Below are positions 14,774-14,796 of a DNA stretch of 14,796 nucleotides, one piece after another. The position numbers and the translations under genes are program-made. Location: contig DNGI01000034.1 of assembly GCA_003486645.1 (NCBI GenBank), positions 11,044-25,839 of the forward strand. The letters are read 5' to 3'. Position 1 is the stretch's first letter. Each line of letters starts with the position of its first letter. The notes beneath the pieces are model-generated. The model worked only from the letters and a program-made list of their open reading frames with translations. It made no database searches and was not told where the DNA came from. This DNA comes from Cyanobacteria bacterium UBA11370 (GTDB lineage Bacteria > Cyanobacteriota > Cyanobacteriia > Cyanobacteriales > Coleofasciculaceae).

Positions 14774-14796
14774 AAGGATTCTGTAATTATTGACAA

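Overview
The window looks like chromosomal DNA of a cyanobacterium, probably a filamentous one. I find ten copies of the HIP1 octamer GCGATCGC (starts near 377, 4201, 5672, 5953, 10257, 10732, 10797, 11103, 13641 and 13784), against about 0.2 expected by chance. Heptanucleotide tandem repeats of the cyanobacterial STRR type lie at both ends, and several predicted proteins belong to families I know mainly from cyanobacteria. The genus is not certain.

Layout. 1-513 is a repeat-rich, apparently non-coding lead-in with an STRR and a decayed 84-bp tandem repeat. 514-1117 holds two convergent small cyanobacterial genes that run into each other; the minus-strand one looks 3'-truncated at a recombination joint near 850. 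1288-1862 is a MazEF-type toxin-antitoxin pair with a TAATG overlap. deoC (minus) faces it. After a 488-bp gap comes a long PhoD-like metallophosphatase (plus). A perfect 13-bp palindrome separates that gene from a convergent 4.35-kb RTX gene (minus, 1450 aa), which is built almost wholly from about 80 calcium-binding nonapeptides and nine 'ENLTL' spacer modules, with a type I secretion-like C-terminus. About 180 bp upstream of the RTX start is a near-consensus sigma-70 promoter whose spacer is filled by a palindrome matching the published cyanobacterial LexA box.

Further right are a GerMN-domain lipoprotein gene (minus), a stand-alone tnpB of the IS1341/IS605 type (minus) with a structured right end that probably specifies its omega RNA, and a membrane-anchored pentapeptide-repeat gene (plus). 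The last gene lacks its own ribosome binding site but overlaps, by ATGA, a 9-codon leader with a strong GGAGG.

The genes do not form one pathway. They look like independent transcription units (nucleoside catabolism, phosphatase, secreted calcium-binding surface protein, envelope lipoprotein) interspersed with accessory elements. No type I exporter genes for the RTX protein lie in the window. I see no CRISPR array, tRNA or rRNA.
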